Notes: generated by a model from the letters alone, not told the origin. 34,207 nt of DNA from Lingula anatina (GCF_001039355.2 NW_019774314.1:473437-507643), one strand, 5' to 3'; positions 1-9,174 are shown, numbered from the stretch's first letter. Made by a program: numbers and translations.

Positions 1-106
1 TTTTTTTTTTTGTCTCAGCGCTATAGATATCAAATAACAAACAAATAAAATGTGAGGAAAGACGACGTCATATGATGTCATAATGTTGATCATTTGTTGT
101 TACCAG

Positions 107-205
107 TGTGGCAGAACTCCTTTATACTGTGCAGCATTAAATGGCCATGAAGACATCGTGAAACTTCTCTTGGAGCGTGGAACTGATCCTAACATCACCA
201 ATAAG
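107..205 (+). CDS. Ankyrin exon A (repeat 1)
   Basis: A 99-bp exon between acceptor TTACCAG and donor GTTTGT, encoding one whole ankyrin repeat starting [16 protein letters not shown]. Its second half (AAACTTCTCTTGGAGCGTGG) has more silent differences from the other exons than they have from each other, so it is an older module. It is followed by a type-I intron (206-529). Confidence 0.85.
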
Positions 206-3200
206 GTTTGTGACACATACATGTACTGTTGTATAAATAAATTAAAGTGGACTTTGTCGGCTGGTTTGATAAAAATCAGGAGGGTTTACATGTACTTCCA
301 CTGTTTTGTCATAAACGATCGATGAGTTTGTTTAATTATGTACTTTTTATCTGGTTATAATGAGTGCATACAATGTAAAGAAAGAGAATATGGGACCGGT
401 GTTACACGTAAACAGTTAGGTGCAAGTTAATCCATTTATTTTCCTTACGTACATGTACGATATATGAATGAAATGTGAAGAAAGACAACAGCTTAAATTA
501 TCATTATGGTGCTTGTTTATTGTTACCAGGATGGTAGAACCCCATTACATGAGGCAATGCGTCGGTGCCCTGGAGACATCGTGAAGCTTCTCCTGGAGCA
601 TGGAGCTGATCCTAATATCACCGATGAGGTTTGTGGATACATAATACTATATACACAAAATGCCCTTAGTTGTTTGCATATGGTAACATACATGGATACT
701 GGATTTTGCTGAATAGATGATTCATTATACAATGTTTAGAATAATTTATTTAATTTGTTATTTTATTTTATTATATAATTGCCTTTTAAAAAATATGAAA
801 AGTAAGCTATTGGTCATAACTGCACTGATATATCTAACTTCCCATACATACACATTATGATTCCTTATGTAACCGTTACCAGGGGGACAGTAAACCATTA
901 TGTTGGGCAGTAGAGGAAGGCCATGATGACATCGTGGAGCTTCTCCTGGAGCATGGAGCTGATCCTAATATCACCGATGTGGTTTGTGGATACATAATAC
1001 TATATACACAAAATGCCCTTAGTTGTTTGCATATGGTAACATACATGGATACTGGATTTTGCTGAATAGATGATTCATTATACAATGTTTAGAATAATTT
1101 ATTTAATTTGTTATTTTATTTTATTATATAATTGCCTTTTAAAAAATATGAAAAGTAAGCTATTGGTCATAACTGCACTGATATATCTAATTTCCCATAC
1201 ATACACATGATGGTTCCTTATGTAACCGTTACCAGTGGGGCAGAACACCATTAGGTTGGGCAGCAGAGGAAGGCCATGAGGACATCGTGAAGCTTCTCCT
1301 GGAGCATGGGGCTGATCCTAATCTCACGTATAAGGTTTGTACTGTTGTTTAAATAAATTACCGTGGTCTTTGTTGGCTGGTTTGATAAACATCAGGAGGG
1401 TTTACATGTACTTCCACTATTTTGTCATAAACTATCTATGAGTTTGTTTAATTGAATACTTTTTATCTGGTTATAATGAGTGCATACAATGTAAAGAAAG
1501 AGAACATGGGGCCGCGGTGTTACACGTAAACAGTTAGGTGCAAGTTAATCCATTTTCTTTCCTTACATACATGTACAATATATGAATGATATGTGAAGAA
1601 AGACAACATCAGATATTATCATTACGGAGATTATTTATTGTTACCAGTGGGGCACAACTGCATTACATGAGGCAGCATATAAAGGCCATGAAGACACCGT
1701 GAAGCTTCTCCTGGAAGGTGGAGCTGATCCTAATATCACGGATAAGGTTTGTGGACACATAATACTATATACACAAAATGACCTTTGTTGGTTGGTAACA
1801 TACATGTACACTGGATTTTAGTGAATAGATGATTCATTTAAACAGTGTTTAGAATTATTACTTAAATTTGTTTATTTTATCATATAATTAACATTTAAAA
1901 ACAATACGAAAAGTAAGCCAAAAGTAATAACTTATATCACAAATCAGGTTTGTGGCATTACATGTACTGTTGTATAAATAAATTACCGTGGTCTTTGGTG
2001 GCTGGTTTGATAGACATAAGTAAGGTATACATGTACTTCCACTATTTTGTTATAAACGATTGATGAGTTTGTTTAATTATTTACTTTTTATCTGGTTATA
2101 ATGAGTGAATAAAATGTAAAGAAAGAAAACATGGGACTGGTGTTACACGTTAACAGTTAGGTGCAAATGAATCCTTTTCCTTTCCTTGCATTAATACAAT
2201 TATTATCTATACTTGCACATTATGATATTTCTTTCGTCATTAGATTATTTGTCAACATTCGCCCTGTAAGCTTTTGACTGCTGACATAGATTGAGCACTT
2301 TTTTTAATGTAAACGTTAGTTAATCCATCACATAATTAAGATAAATGAATATAATGTGAAGAAATACAACATGGGATGACATCATTATGCCGATCATTTG
2401 TTGTTACCAGAATGGCTCGACTCCTTTACATGAGGCAGCGTATAAAGGGCATGAAGACATCGTGAAGCTTCTCCTGGAGCATGGAGCTGATCCTAATATC
2501 ACGAATAAGGTAAGTGACATAGAATGTTATATAAACAAAGTACCCTGGAGTTAGTTGTTTGGTTTGATACATTTAAAGTTTGTATACTCCAACTATTTCA
2601 TTGCAAAGAATTGATACATTTTGCTCTTATTATTGTTTGGTAACAATAAGTTAATATAATGTAAATAATGAAAACATGGGGCAGGACATCACATGCAAAT
2701 ATTGAAGTGCCTCTTTATATACGCACTGTATGATTTCTCCTTCTTTAGATTGTTTGCTCACATTGGCAAAGGAAGCGTTTCAGTGTTGAATATAAACTTG
2801 TATTATTTCAACTCAGTGTTGCCTTTATCAGCACACATAAAATATATGAATGAAATGTGAAGAAAGACAACGTCGGATATTATCATTATAGTAGTTATTT
2901 ATTGTTACCAGTGTGGCAGAACTCCTTTACATGGGGCAGCATTGTACGGCCATAAAGACTCCGTGAAGCATCTCCTGGAGCATGGAGCTGATCCTCATAT
3001 CACCAATGAGGTTTGTGGACACATAGAAATATTATATAGGCAAAATACCCTGAACTTGGTTGGTAACATACATGATGATGATGATTGTACCATACAGGCA
3101 CATTATGATTCCTTTCCCAATCATTGGATATTTGTTTGGAGATACGTGTGTCCCTTGTAGATGTAAGCATATTGTTGTTTTCTTGTACATGTTAATTCTA

Positions 3201-4503
3201 CAGCACTCAAGGAAAAAAATACAATATGTCAAATCTCAAAATCGAAGTTATGTAAATGATGCGACTGAATATTTGTCTTAACTTTATATTGTAGGATAAA
3301 GAAACAGCATATGACATGGCTGTAAAAAGGGACCATGAACACGTTAAGATAGTGCTGCATAGATATGCCTTGCCACCAATACAGGTAAGTACTGTCAAAT
3401 GATGTAATAATTCGTCATTTGTAAAGGAATCAGGAAAAAGCCATGATGTGCTTCCTTTTTTATCTTTATTTTCCGTTTTTGTTTCCCTTTTAATTTTCTC
3501 TTTTATTATTTTTTCTGGTGGTCAGCATGCTCAGTCAAGATCTAGAACGTCAAGATCAATGTTATTTTTTCAGGCCCATCTTCTCCGCGAGGTGATTATG
3601 GCAATAAGTGACCACGTGTCTCTCAAAGATGTCCGCATGCTGGCACGTGCACAGCTGTGTATCCTGGACGCCAAGCTAGTTAACATAGAGTACGAGAACC
3701 AACGCAATGCACAGGAGCAATCCTTCCAGATTCTGTGGCTGTGGAAAGAAAGGACGGCTGGAGCAACAGCCCATGACCTGTTCAAGGCTCTGAAGGACCA
3801 TCAGCTGAACGCATGCCTGGGTTAGTGGTATTTAACAGATCCGATATTTTTAATACACTTGGGCCGTTTATGTGTTTATTCTACTAAATGTTTTGAGAAA
3901 AAATAGCCTGTCTGTCGGGATGATTATACTTATTAATCATATTGCATTAGTTTTTATAGTTCCAAATAAGCAACTTTGATCGAAGTTTATTTATTCAACA
4001 AAACTTTTTTTCTTAATTACAGACAAAATCAGGGATAAATATGCCTCGTTATTGAATGAGATATGGGCCATGCCAGAGGACGAGTTCCAGAAGTTTGCTT
4101 CCTCACTCCAACCCTCTAGGTCAAGCACAGGTAAGCACAATAAAAAGGGTTTGTAGCCATATTTACCCCTTCCACCAAACAAACAAACAAACAAACAAAC
4201 AAACAAACAGACAGACGGACAAACAAAGAAACAATCCACATGTCAATCCATACATGAAAAAGAACCCTGGCGTCCATGTCTAACTACTGCCCTGCTTCTT
4301 ACTCATTAAACATTTTGATGAAAAAAGCCATCTGAAAAAAAAAAAAAATGAAGGTCTTTTGTTTTTAAGCAATTTTCCCTTCCTAGCACATCAATAATAA
4401 GTGTATTATTCAACTTTGAGAATATATATTTTGTTCATATTTACAGACCAAGTCAAGAATGAATATTTTACCCTCTGTAAAGAATTATTGGCCAAGGCGT
4501 ATG
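107..4503 (+). CDS. Ankyrin-repeat/death-domain protein, copy 1 (partial gene)
   Basis: Spliced gene entering from the left; its start codon lies outside the window. Exons read by hand: 107-205, 530-628, 883-981, 1236-1334, 1648-1746, 2411-2509, 2912-3010, 3295-3384, 3574-3820, 4023-4130, 4447-4503. Phases agree throughout: 0-0 for the ankyrin exons, 0-1 for the death domain, 1-1 for the last two, giving 398 codons plus one base. Domains in order are seven 33-residue ankyrin repeats (GxTPLHx[19 protein letters not shown]), a 30-residue C-terminal capping repeat, and a death domain carrying the ankyrin-type signature IEYENxRNAQEQS followed by LWLWKERT. Ankyrin repeats bind protein partners, and death domains recruit other death-fold adaptors in apoptotic or immune signalling. 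No stop codon is found after 4503, so the 3' end is missing, broken, or supplied by downstream exons. Architecture is secure; partner and pathway are unknown. Confidence 0.85.
530..628 (+). CDS. Ankyrin exon B (repeat 2), divergent first half
   Basis: A 99-bp phase 0-0 exon. The first half encodes [16 protein letters not shown], which lacks the usual Gly-His turn; the second half is the standard [17 protein letters not shown]. The downstream intron (629-882) is nearly identical to the intron after exon C. The reading frame is intact, so it is probably translated. Confidence 0.85.
629..1235 (+). repeat. Tandem intron duplication (type-II introns)
   Basis: The introns 629-882 and 982-1235 are both 254 bp and differ at only three positions by hand comparison. 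With the adjacent half-exons they form a tandem duplicate with a 353-bp period. A diverged type-II copy begins at 1747. The type-I introns are 206-529, 1335-1647 and the second half of 1747-2410. Confidence 0.85.
883..981 (+). CDS. Ankyrin exon C (repeat 3)
   Basis: A 99-bp phase 0-0 exon with acceptor CCGTTACCAG and donor GTTTGT. It encodes [16 protein letters not shown] followed by [17 protein letters not shown]. The start is unusual: GDSKPL replaces the canonical GxTPL. Its first half resembles exon D (about 7 differences in 48 bases) far more than exon B (23 in 48), although its introns tie it to B. Confidence 0.85.
1236..1334 (+). CDS. Ankyrin exon D (repeat 4)
   Basis: A 99-bp phase 0-0 exon encoding [16 protein letters not shown] then [17 protein letters not shown]. 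It is followed by a type-I intron (1335-1647) closely similar to the intron after exon A. Confidence 0.87.
1648..1746 (+). CDS. Ankyrin exon E (repeat 5)
   Basis: A 99-bp phase 0-0 exon encoding [16 protein letters not shown] then [17 protein letters not shown]. This exon is absent from the downstream gene copy, where a deletion runs from just before it into the next intron. The intron that follows is composite (type II then type I) with a fossil exon end at the junction. Confidence 0.87.
1934..1947 (+). pseudogene. Fossil 3' end of a deleted ankyrin exon
   Basis: The sequence ATATCACAAATCAG followed by GTTTGTGG matches the last bases of the neighbouring ankyrin exons (ATATCACCAATGAG|GTTTGTGG) and sits exactly where type-II intron sequence stops and type-I intron sequence starts. 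The first ~85 bp of the exon and the end of the previous intron are gone. The remaining stub cannot be spliced as an exon because it has no acceptor. Confidence 0.7.
2411..2509 (+). CDS. Ankyrin exon F (repeat 6)
   Basis: A 99-bp phase 0-0 exon encoding [16 protein letters not shown] then [17 protein letters not shown], with a consensus GTAAGT donor rather than the GTTTGT used by exons A-E. It is the counterpart of 15148-15246 in copy 2, and the flanking introns of the two are also alike. Confidence 0.87.
2912..3010 (+). CDS. Ankyrin exon G (repeat 7)
   Basis: A 99-bp phase 0-0 exon encoding [16 protein letters not shown] then [17 protein letters not shown]. It is the counterpart of 15652-15756 in copy 2, which is two codons longer. 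Confidence 0.87.
3295..3384 (+). CDS. C-terminal ankyrin capping exon
   Basis: A 90-bp phase 0-0 exon encoding [17 protein letters not shown] then [13 protein letters not shown], between acceptor TTATATTGTAG and donor GTAAGT. It has the T-A-x-D-x-A helix of a final ankyrin repeat but lacks the outward GADPN loop, as expected for a cap before the linker to the death domain. Confidence 0.85.
3574..3820 (+). CDS. Death-domain exon, copy 1
   Basis: A 247-bp exon (phase 0-1) between a T-rich acceptor ending in CAG and donor GTTAGT. It encodes about 82 residues with the death-fold pattern: [12 protein letters not shown] (helix 1-2), [16 protein letters not shown] (the I-x-x-E-N-x-x-x-x-x-EQS block typical of ankyrin-type death domains), [13 protein letters not shown], and [15 protein letters not shown] (helix 6). 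The equivalent exon in copy 2 is about 90% identical in protein. Death domains form homotypic assemblies in the cytoplasm; the partner cannot be told from sequence. Confidence 0.85.
4023..4130 (+). CDS. Post-death-domain exon 1, copy 1
   Basis: A 108-bp phase 1-1 exon between TTAATTACAG and GTAAGC, encoding [20 protein letters not shown] and then [16 protein letters not shown]. It is predicted helical and of no recognised family. In copy 2 the same exon lacks this donor and reads on to a stop. Confidence 0.8.
4178..4207. repeat. (CAAA)n microsatellite
   Basis: About seven perfect tetranucleotide copies, followed by degenerate CAGA/CAAA units. It lies in the intron between the two post-death-domain exons. 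Confidence 0.95.
4447..4503 (+). CDS. Post-death-domain exon 2, copy 1
   Basis: A 57-bp phase 1-1 exon between TATTTACAG and GTGAGT, encoding [19 protein letters not shown]. Its start echoes the previous exon (D-[KQ]-[IV]-[KR]-x-x-Y), which suggests a small exon duplication. No following exon was recognised before 14.7 kb. Confidence 0.65.
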
Positions 4504-4586
4504 GTGAGTTCAAAACAAATTTGTTCCGGAGCACACAAATGGTTTCACATTCTCTGATATGAAGGAAGAACATATGAGATATGATG

Positions 4587-4589
<3 letters not shown>

Positions 4590-4655
<66 letters not shown>
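4590..4655. repeat. (TA)n microsatellite
   Basis: About 33 uninterrupted TA dinucleotides just downstream of the last recognised exon of copy 1. Confidence 0.97.
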
Positions 4656-4659
<4 letters not shown>

Positions 4660-5510
4660 TATACGATTCAATACCAAAAGAGGCATGGCCGTGTATCGCA
4701 ATTAGTGGCCAGCTACAACACGGTGCCTACATTGGTGTGATGGCAAGCCGACAAGTTACATGTACAGGTGTATAACCTTGCGTTTAATTATTCAGGACAT
4801 CATTTTATTTAACACAGTGCTTCTACTGTCTTTGTAAAATTACAGATAATAATAATATTACAGACTAATCATTTTATATCGGTCATTGTTATGTTTATGT
4901 CTATACCGTAAGATAAGAGTCTATTCAGCCATTGATATATAAATATGAAAATTAATATAAAACAGAAATCGGACTGCTACTCGGGTTACAAATGATACAT
5001 TTCCATTTTTGTTGTTAAAATAAGATACAGCAGATAGGTAAAAACTCTTTAAAAAACTGACCGATCTATTTTTATCCTGAGCGACATTATGTGTTTTCAT
5101 CATGATTATGTGAATGTGATTTAAGCTTAAATTTAGCTCTATCATTGCCAGTTACAGTACATTAAGCTTTAGTCACATTGACGGGCCTGACCTTTATACA
5201 TATTATCTTTTGTCCGTCATTAACTAAAAACGCAACCGCACTACAATGGCAAAATAATTACTTACGGCTGTACATAGACTTCAGTCTGCATGGTCCTCCT
5301 GGGGCACTTTGCCTTAATTTAACATCACACATCTGACTGAATGTTTTTACAAAATGTTTAATCCAACTTTGAACAATTGTTTATTGGTTGCATGAAAATT
5401 GCTTTTGTGAGTGGCCAACTTTCTTGTTCACAAAGAAAAAGGCTGATAGTATTGATACCAAAAAGGGATTTACCTAGAAATGATTAGAAATCTGGTGTCC
5501 TCTATCACTT
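4656..5510. other. Gene-free stretch
   Basis: AT-rich sequence between the TA repeat and the LINE scrap. I see no conserved exon, RNA gene or repeat with recognisable ends. Confidence 0.5.
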
Positions 5511-5513
5511 ACA

Positions 5514-5954
5514 AATGTAGATTATAAAGTAGCTGCTAAGGTTATAGCTAATAGGTTAAATACAGTGTTGCCTACCATTAGCAGCGAGAGTGGGTATGTC
5601 AAAAATCATGGCCCTGCCGTGTGGCTCAGTGTTATAGTGAAGAAAGGACCAAAGATATTATGCAAAAATGTCTGTTCGGCCAGTGTTACAGACGTTTTAG
5701 GCTGTATTGACTGCTTACTGTCAGAAATGAAGATGTCTACTGCAGCACTTGCCACGTGTGGAAGGTTTCAACAAGGAGCCAGCAGCCAGGCAAAAATAGG
5801 CCCTGAACTGAATGTAAGAATACCGGTCACTATTATACATCCAGACATAATAACAGTTGGCAGTGAACACCAAAGGAGGCAGGCTCAACTAAAGTCTCCG
5901 ACAGCCTCAAAAGCAGAGCCCATTGGATGTTTTAATGCAGCATTCACGAACTGA
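5514..5954 (+). pseudogene. LINE reverse-transcriptase scrap fused to an open frame of unknown origin
   Basis: From 5514 the frame reads NVDYKVAAKVIANRL followed by NTVLPTISSESGYVK. This is the conserved non-LTR reverse-transcriptase block N-x-DYKI-x-x-K-x-x-A-N-RL...LP-x-I-x-x-x-Q-x-G-[FY]-[VI]-K, with the usual Gln replaced by Ser. The frame stays open to a stop at 5952-5954 (more than 145 codons). After residue ~30 it no longer resembles reverse transcriptase, and I do not recognise the rest (it includes VLGCIDCLLSEMKMSTAALA). The likely origin is a truncated or rearranged LINE joined to other DNA. Whether it is expressed is unknown. Confidence 0.55.
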
Positions 5955-7265
5955 AAGTCTCCAGAAATGATGTGAGTATTTTTTTTCGCTTTATTAGTCT
6001 AGAGTGTCATAGTATTTTAAGGTGAATCTATTTTAGGCATTGACATGTTGATAAATAAATTTCTTTATATTTTTGCACTTTCACAAAAATGTACGTTAAA
6101 TGCTAATTGCTCGCTCACAACGTTTCTATACTGATGCAATCTGATCTTTGACATTTTTCATTAACTTAAGGCAGGTAATAGCTGTTAACTATAATTTGCT
6201 CTGGATAATGAGCCTGTCAACTTGAATTTATAGTTCAGTTTTCCACGAAATTTTTAATACTTATATACATATTTAGGTTAACCGGTCCCGTAGCCAGCAA
6301 TTTTAAAATATGTTGTTTTTTTTTATAAAGTAGACCATTTACCATAAAACCTTCATGCACTTTGATCAATGTTGACCCAGAGCAGACCTTTTCCTGATAA
6401 AAAGGGTGGTTCATTCAAATCTTTCAAAACTCCTTGGCCATGGACCTGTGACCTGGCAGTTAAGTTTTATCGTTATTTATTTTGTAAATAAACCTTTTTT
6501 TTTTTGTTAAATAAGTTAAGTTGTTGCTGCCATTTAGATTTAATAAAAATTAAGACCACAGTTCCATAACAGGCCATATTATCCTTGCTGGTTTGTATTT
6601 TCAACAATCTGCCTAAGCAATTGTTTGTTGTCTTTTGAAATGTACAATTCCTATTCAGCTAACAGAAGGCACACGTCCAACTCAGTTAGCTTATCTGAAA
6701 TATTTTTTCAGTGAATCCTAAAGTAATGCAAGGCAGACAATGTATAATTCCATCTCGCAAGTAGTGAAGGTCTTCATTGTAGGTTTTCGGGCTGGACAGG
6801 CCAAAAATCTTGGAAAACGCACAGCAGAGACACTGACAGAGGAGCTGTGGTATAGAAGCTCATATGCAGAGAGAGACTGGCTAGCTTTGTGCAGCTGCCA
6901 CAGTGACCATTTAAGGAAGGCCATTTAACAAGATAATTATCAAACTTATTGAAAGATTCAAATATCTGAAATAAAGCCGGATTACATTCGTTTTACGTTT
7001 GTTTTTGTGAAATGTTCATTTTTCACATACATGTATTGGTGTTTTCAGTGTGGGACTTGGAACTCCCATGGGCGTGAAGCCATATTGTTTCTAGATGGCC
7101 ATGTACATGAAGTAAATAAGGCCACACTTTTTTTATTTTTATGGATGACATCCTCTGGGGACCCCAAAATCGGTGCGAGCGGGCGAAAAAAAAAACAGTC
7201 CAAAAAAAAAAATCTTTTCAGTACACAGCTGAATACACTTATTTACCACAGAAACACGTATCAAA
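5955..7265. other. Gene-free stretch
   Basis: AT-rich DNA with short A or T runs and no exon or element ends that I can support. Short open frames at 6740-6928 and 7007-7303 have no recognisable motif. Confidence 0.45.
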
Positions 7266-7269
7266 CTAA

Positions 7270-7556
7270 CAACAGGTCTTTATGCATGCTCTCAAAATAT
7301 TAAAGCATTGTGAATAGGGCCTACTTTGTAGAAAGGTAAAAAGTCATGAATATATATGCTGCATATTACCAAATCTATTTAAGGTCATTTCATGCATTCT
7401 GTTGGTATAGCAATCAATAAAAACAAATATCAAATAAACAGCGTGTCTTTATTTGAACTCTCAGAAAATTAAAGCATTGTGAACACTTCACAGAATTGTT
7501 TAAAAAAATGAAGCAAAGATAGGCCTATGCTTCCTACTACCAAATCTAAGAAAGGT
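7270..7556. repeat. Diverged tandem repeat, period about 170 bp
   Basis: Two blocks share, in order, a GTCTTTAT motif, AATTAAAGCATTGTGAA or a close variant, and TACCAAATCTA. The offset is about 166-171 bp (first copy 7270-7385, second 7439-7556). No coding content is recognised. Confidence 0.55.
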
Positions 7557-7691
7557 AATTTCGGTCGATGCCATTATGTCTACTTCGACTCACACGTAGC
7601 AGCCAACTATCGGGTGGCCAGTCCGACCTTCAGTCCACCAAATACCACGACGCTCTTGTCGACCCTTTTTTCGCTACAAAAAAAAAAAANT

Positions 7692-8063
7692 GACAACTGG
7701 CTGCCCCGGGACTGGTGCAAAATCAGCATTTGAACTTATTCGTTCAGCTAAACCATGAGTTGAAGACTCCGTTGAAGTATCAGAGCCGGGAGGAGCATCG
7801 CCATCATGAGGATCATTTATCTCAATGTGTCCTTGCTGAGCATGAGTCAAGGGTGAAGCTGAATTTTCCAATAAGGATGGATGGTCACGTCTCATATATG
7901 AGATAAATTCTGTTTGAAATTTCTGCAATCCTTCTGTCATTTTATAAACATTTTCACATAGTCCTTCAAATTTTGAGTTTAAGTGTCTAATTTCGTTTTC
8001 CATTCGTGTAATCCGTGTTTCCTCACCACTATTGTCAATTTCATTTGAGCATAGAGGCTCCAT
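7692..8063 (-). pseudogene. Truncated Gag-like open frame
   Basis: The open frame extends upstream to 8153, but that part lies in the LTR and primer-binding site, so I prefer the ATG at 8063 (MEPLCSNEIDNSGEE). About 124 residues are visible: a coiled-coil stretch (RMENEIRHLNSKFEGLCENV, then KMTEGLQKFQTEF) followed by a Pro/Ser/Asp-rich linker ending at the contig join. No zinc knuckle or protease is present in what remains. The assignment rests on position after the primer-binding site rather than on a diagnostic motif. Confidence 0.5.
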
Positions 8064-8159
8064 GTTGTTTAAAATCGTAAAATTATCATTCAACGTAATA
8101 AAATGTGACCATCCTCGTCGCCATTGTTGTGAGTTCTGCTTTATTACATTCAAGATTCC

Positions 8160-8209
8160 CGCGTCAAGTCACATGGTACCAGGTGTCATGCGACACCTGG
8201 CGTGACGCG
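8160..8209. other. Two-tier hairpin inside the LTR
   Basis: A perfect 9-bp inner stem (CCAGGTGTC at 8179-8187, GACACCTGG at 8192-8200) with loop ATGC. An outer 7-bp stem is formed by CGCGTCA (8160-8166) and TGACGCG (8203-8209), separated by an asymmetric bulge. Confidence 0.75.
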
Positions 8210-8504
8210 TAAACGATACATAGGCTAATACACTACATAAGAATGCATTCATAAATACATCTTTGCTATAAAAACATATTCAGGTTCTATAAATAACTAT
8301 AAATAACCTCTAGGCTTCATTGTCGCTTATTTTCACAAGACACGCAATAGATCTTTTTTATAATGGGGCCTGGCTTCCTGGCTCAAATGTAAAATAGGTT
8401 GGAGACCATAGATTTGATTTTAGGGTAAAGATTTTTCACAGTTTTCCATACTAGTAGCCTTACACAGAAATCGCACAATTTTCTAGTAGTAGTCTAGGTG
8501 TTCC

Positions 8505-8530
8505 TTATTATTATTATTATTATTATTATT
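8505..8530. repeat. (ATT)n microsatellite
   Basis: About nine trinucleotide copies at the end of the LINE fragment, as is common for L2/CR1-type 3' ends. Confidence 0.9.
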
Positions 8531-8559
8531 TGATAGCATTTCCATCAAATGTACTTTGC

Positions 8560-8815
8560 CGGTGTCCTAGTTTCGTATAGGAAATCTGGCATGCGTCAGA
8601 GAAGAATTCCATTTTGCTGTCTTTACATGTATCACTAATTTGTTCTTTGCAATCCAAGCCCTGCAGTTAGAAATACTGCTTTTCATTTTCTTTAAAGAAA
8701 TTTCACTATTCTTGATGTAACCGGGAGTATATACAGCTGAGTATCGTCGGCGTATATGACATGTACTAGTAGGATCTTGTGAGAGGGAGTCCTCCATGAT
8801 AGAGTCTGCTTCTAT
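8560..8815 (-). pseudogene. L2/CR1-like LINE reverse-transcriptase fragment with YADD box
   Basis: On the minus strand one frame reads HVIYADDTQLYI, with the catalytic YADD at 8754-8743. After a frameshift it continues ISLKKMKSSISNCRAWIAKN then KL, matching the L-x-x-C-x-x-x-I-x-x-W-[MI]-x-x-NKL block that follows YADD in L2/CR1/Jockey-type LINEs. The two motifs lie in different frames and the expected KLN-x-x-KTE is degraded, so this is a dead fragment. The direction (3' end toward lower coordinates) agrees with the ATT repeat at 8505-8530. Confidence 0.75.
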
Positions 8816-9174
8816 GATTCATTTGTACACGTAAGCCTTAACCTAGACTTGGACCCACTCAGGTCAATTTAACCCGAGCTATCATACCTAAATAGAGGGC
8901 GGACTTTCTGTTTCACGGACACTCAGTTTCGTTTCACTGGCACAATTTATTATTAAGATTAGCTGTAGGATTTTCATATAAGTATGCAATGGTGACTGTG
9001 TTATCATTTTTTTTAACCCAGTATTGTTTTCCTTCATGTAAAAAAGATATGCCATTCTGTGGGGTGTTTTTTTGCTCGATCATTCCAGCAAGGTCATATT
9101 TTTTACAATTGATTATATTTTCTTCTTCTGTTTTTCTTTTTTATTGTTTCATTTTGTGTTTTACTTCAAGGCCT

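Larger units (their letters stand above)
7691..8237 (-). mobile_element. 5' end of a Ty3/Gypsy-like LTR retrotransposon
   Basis: Read on the minus strand. A possible LTR begins TGTAGTGTATT (8237) and ends AATAAAGCAGAACTCACAACA (8125). One base later comes TGGCGACGAGGATGG (from 8123), the type of primer-binding site that directly follows the 5' LTR in many metazoan Gypsy elements. A Gag-like open frame follows. TGT...ACA ends, a polyadenylation signal near the LTR end, the primer-binding site and Gag are in the expected order. The element is cut off at the poly-T/N join (7690), so pol and the 3' LTR are absent. The LTR start is uncertain because no second LTR is available for comparison. Confidence 0.6.

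Noticed and set aside
523-1085. Minus-strand open frames of 69 codons over ankyrin exons B and C
   Set aside because: They are antisense shadows of the exons and the duplicated intron; their similarity only reflects the tandem duplication.
3991-4283. Open frames rich in Cys/Val/Phe or Thr/Asn/Lys repeats
   Set aside because: They are translations of the CAAA microsatellite and the exon in the wrong frame.
4510-4775. Tyr-Ile repeat open frames
   Set aside because: They are translations of the TA microsatellite.
7007-7110. Possible further ankyrin exon after acceptor TTTTCAG
   Set aside because: The frame starts CGTWNSHGREAI and lacks the TPLH, LLL and GADPN elements and a good donor at 99 bp.
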